Assembly: GCA_947179155.2 (NCBI GenBank)
Contig: OX359270.1
Span: 636,501-700,500, forward strand
Origin: Hedera helix
Taxonomy: Eukaryota > Streptophyta > Magnoliopsida > Apiales > Araliaceae
Reading direction: 5' to 3'
Length of the DNA stretch: 64,000 nucleotides
Below the pieces are notes generated by a model. The model was given only the letters and a program-made list of their open reading frames with translations. It ran no database searches and was not told the DNA's origin. Shown here piece by piece: positions 60,779 to 64,000 of the stretch. Position numbers and translations under genes: made by a program. Within the stretch, counting starts at the first letter, position 1. Each line of letters starts with the position of its first letter.

Positions 60779-62354
60779 TGTTAGGGTTTCGACACAGAGA
60801 AAGCAACGGAATTTCAAAAAATTTCCGAAACCCTAAGCCAGGATCCATACAAAACCATATTAATTCAGAAGTTTAGATTATTTACCGATTATTCGAGATG
60901 GACAGGAGACGATGGAATTCTGAAACGGCTTCGAATCTTCAACGCAATCCAGCGACTGCGTCTCTACAGTATCCACACGAACGCTCCGCGAACCGTCACA
61001 CGATCTGCAGCAAAAGGGATCTGTGGTACTAGCCACCAAGATCAGGATTTCTAACCTATTTTTCTCTCTAGCCTCTTTCTGAAAGCGGCTAGGGTTTTAG
61101 TTCTCTAGCCTCTTTCTGAAAGCGGCTAGGGTTTTAGTTTTTCCTTACGTGATTTTTAGACTACTGATATATCATATATATAGTAGTTAATAGGAATTAA
61201 CTAAAACCTAAAATAAATAGAAAAATAAAATCCGAATTTATATATATTATATTTTAATTAAGTCTTACTTAATTAATATACATATATACAAATTATCCTA
61301 TTAATTTAAATTCGTAATTTTTAAATACTATCAATCATATTGACATATTTAAAATACTTACAATTTAAATTAATTCCCTTTTAATTACGTTCTAAGTGTG
61401 TGACCCTATAGGTTATTATTATGTTGACAATAATTTTAAAATCATATTATAAAATTATAAACAGTGAGCGGCATTTAGTAATGCATCACTGCTACCCAAA
61501 TAATAATAAGATCGGTGATTCGATACAACCTTTTCGTGACCAATGTTTCAATGTAATTTAATCCTTTTAACCTTATATCCTAGATTAAACTCGAGGCATG
61601 GAATGTGTCATACTCTTCATAATTTAATCTGAGTTTTCTTGATCAATGAGTAGACTATATGAAACAAATCAATATTTGAGCATGGCCATGCATTTCATAG
61701 TTCTACTCAATCAAGAGGCCTATGGATATCACCCCTAATATATAGGAGGGTTAAATTCCATCTAGATCACTCATATTCCTCACACGATTCATGATGTACC
61801 CAATAATCACATTTATTGTCCACCCTATTAAAGGTGACATTTGATGATATCAAAGTACACTAATTCTCGTGTAATAATATAACGACTTCAGGTCGGAGGA
61901 TCATTACATCATTGTCACTATAAAAATTTCTTATGACACTTTGCATAATGCTCCATGTAGAATTCTCATGGTGGGTCAGTCCAGTACATTGTTCTCTAAC
62001 ATGTACCTATGCATTGACTCAAATATCTCATATATTTATGACCAATGAGATTTGGCCATCAGTCAATCCACATACTAGTCTCAATGCATCATTGTTGTCC
62101 CATTAACAATGATACTCGACTAGGGACATTTAAGAGCAATGATACTAATTATAATTATATAATCTCATGTTCAAGTCACATACTTAAAGCTATATAATTC
62201 GTATCATTATTCTAAGGGCTTTTATTATGTTAACATTTATATAACGCAGTAAATGAAATCATAATAAAATAATCCATTTATTCAATCAAATATAATATCA
62301 AAAATGTTAAGCAATTACATCAAATAATTAGCCTCTAGGGCATAAACTCTAACA
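60779..62354 (-). mobile_element. Solo LTR of a Ty1/copia-type element
   Basis: The unit opens TGTTAGGGTTTCGACAC and closes CATAAACTCTAACA. The 5-bp flanks are CATGT (60774-60778) and CACGT (62355-62359), a target duplication with one C/T change. No coding sequence or partner LTR is present. On the minus strand it begins TGTTAGAGTTTATGCCCTAG then AGGC, a start I associate with copia LTRs; that polarity is from memory and less sure than the boundaries. Confidence 0.8.
61066..61139. repeat. 37-bp tandem duplication inside the solo LTR
   Basis: The unit CTCTAGCCTCTTTCTGAAAG plus CGGCTAGGGTTTTAGTT occurs twice head to tail with no differences, at 61066 and 61103. Confidence 0.95.
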
Positions 62355-62359
62355 CACGT

Positions 62360-64000
62360 GACGTGTGTCGTTACTTATATAACCTTTATAAAAAGACTTG
62401 AACAGTACTCGTACACTTACAAATCTTCACAAATACTCAAGATGGCTTTAACACACTCAAATAGAACTTACACAAAGTAATATTTAGAGAGTGAAAGAAA
62501 TAATAAATAAGAAAGTTTTATGAAAAATCATTAAGTTAATGCATTTATTTATAGTCAAAAATCTTATTATAAACTAAGATTTCTTAATTTAATCTAAACC
62601 GTATATTTCAAGATAATGTTTAATCAATAACACTCATTTCATCTTGTAAGATTTTCTTAATATAAATCATTCATTTAAAGATCATCTTTAATCTACACTG
62701 TTCATTTCAAATTCTATAATTATTACATTATCTTTAATCTATACCATTCATTTCAGATTTTTATTAATCTATACCATTCAATTAACTTTATATATAAATC
62801 AACTAACTTTATATATAAAATAAATAACTTTATATAAATCAATTAACTTTACATATAAAAATAAATCACTTTATATAATTTATCATAATAAAATAATTTA
62901 CTTTACATAATTTATATAAAGTAAATAACTTTATATAAATTATTATAATAAAAATAAATAACTTTATCAATTCAATTATTCAACAATAATTCATAATTAT
63001 TCGTTATTATGACTAATTATTATAAATGCAGTGTAGTTGACTTTCTGAGTTAGATAAGCAGAAAAATCAATTAATAATGGAATACAACAGTTTAATCAGC
63101 ATCATAACAGAGATAGTAATAATGCAGAAAAAGTAAAAGAAAGATCACGTTACTGTGTCATGACAATTATTGATTCAGTAATGTGAATTACTGTGCATAT
63201 GTTACTGTGACAATTATCATTTCAATACTATGAATTATTGTGCACGTGACAATTATTGGTTCAATAAAGTTAATATTGTACAATAGCCACTTTATCAGTT
63301 CAATAATATGAAACACCGTGCAATACCGTATGCTACTGTGTAATACCGTGTGCTACTGTACAATACCGTATGTCATTATTCTTTTACCACCGGATAATTT
63401 AACAGTTAAAAGTGATAGTACCATTGACTATTTTTATTTAGAAAGATTACATATGTCGTTTTCTATATCCGACAATATTTCGTTGTGGGGGGTCCACCAA
63501 TATTATTTTGGCGCCGTCATACGAATTGAATATTTTCCGACCGAACAAATATTCCCCGACAAAACGAATATTCTCCGACAAGATAAAATTTGTACAAACA
63601 TTTCTTAATTTTTACTTTTGTCAATTTATTCATTTACCGTTTCAGAAGAAAATATATAAAGAAAAATTAAATTTGTATTTCATAAAAGTCGGGGTCTTAT
63701 AGTTCAACTCTTCAAACTTATGCCGATGGAGAACTCAATGGTGCCCCTCATAGGGTTTGACCCCTATGGTTTAGCCCCTAGGACGCACACTCTTTTATGA
63801 GCTCCGAAGTGATTTCCTGATCAAACATTGGTTATCATGACGATCAAGATGATTAAAACTAAGGAAAATGGCAAAAAATATATGGAGGCTTAGGGATAAT
63901 CTCCTTCAAGTTCTTCGTGATATAGAAAACTACTCAAAAGGGCCAACGATTGTGACGTTATGACAAAGGTATATGTGACATTGATCAAAAAAGATATTAG
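62360..64000. other. Right-edge noncoding stretch
   Basis: AT-rich, no supportable gene. Imperfect repeats of AACTTTATATAAATC-type words lie at about 62785-62945. At 63317-63375 a ~20-bp motif (GTGCAATACCGTATGCTACT) recurs about three times with changes, and related GTTACTGTGACAATTAT words occur at 63155-63260. These look like decayed tandem repeats. Confidence 0.5.

Overview
The window is nuclear DNA of a flowering plant, most likely a eudicot. It is AT-rich, has spliced genes with GT-AG introns whose proteins match plant families (BiP, ABCF3/GCN20-like, kinesin light chain-related), and is mostly nested LTR retrotransposons and DNA transposons. No bacterial, phage, CRISPR or operon-like structure is visible.

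Genes. On the minus strand, 2078-3263 holds the first three exons of an ABCF3 (GCN20-type) ABC protein; the ATPase domains are absent and may lie beyond the left edge. At 5088-10187, minus strand, lies a complete eight-exon BiP gene (ER-lumenal HSP70, 666 residues, signal peptide, C-terminal HDEL). Its promoter carries an excellent ERSE-II/P-UPRE element next to a TATA box, and its first intron holds a tandem triplication of about 450 bp. At about 16.1-22.1 kb, plus strand, is a decayed kinesin light chain-related (KLCR/CMU) gene with a frameshift, three Glu-to-stop codons and a truncated 3' end. A broken EF-hand (calmodulin-like) fragment lies at 58.4 kb.

Mobile DNA by region. 11.5-15.6 kb: decayed Ty1/copia element. 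17.8-20.1 kb: Mutator-like element with a 9-bp target duplication in the KLCR intron, itself hit by a hAT element (19383-20010); a second hAT element (20228-20642) lies in the same intron. 22.3-38.7 kb: a three-level nest, with a minus-strand copia element split by a plus-strand SIRE-like copia element (25564-36883), which is split by a 2.1-kb hAT element (27413-29522). 41510-45830: a 4.3-kb solo LTR in minus orientation with a perfect 5-bp target duplication. 48949-53291: a related Ty3/gypsy element with gag, an additional upstream coiled-coil ORF and a large internal deletion. 54.0-60.6 kb: three copies of another LTR-like family. 60779-62354: a solo copia-type LTR.

How it fits together. 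The only convincingly intact gene is BiP, whose upstream elements fit control by the unfolded protein response (bZIP60/bZIP28 type factors). The rest is a layered insertion record whose order can be read from target-site duplications. I did not find a new multi-gene system. The items most worth a second look are the coiled-coil ORF ahead of gag in the gypsy element, the BiP intron triplication, the ORF carried inside the Mutator-like element, and the hairpin-rich tandem repeat inside the solo LTR.
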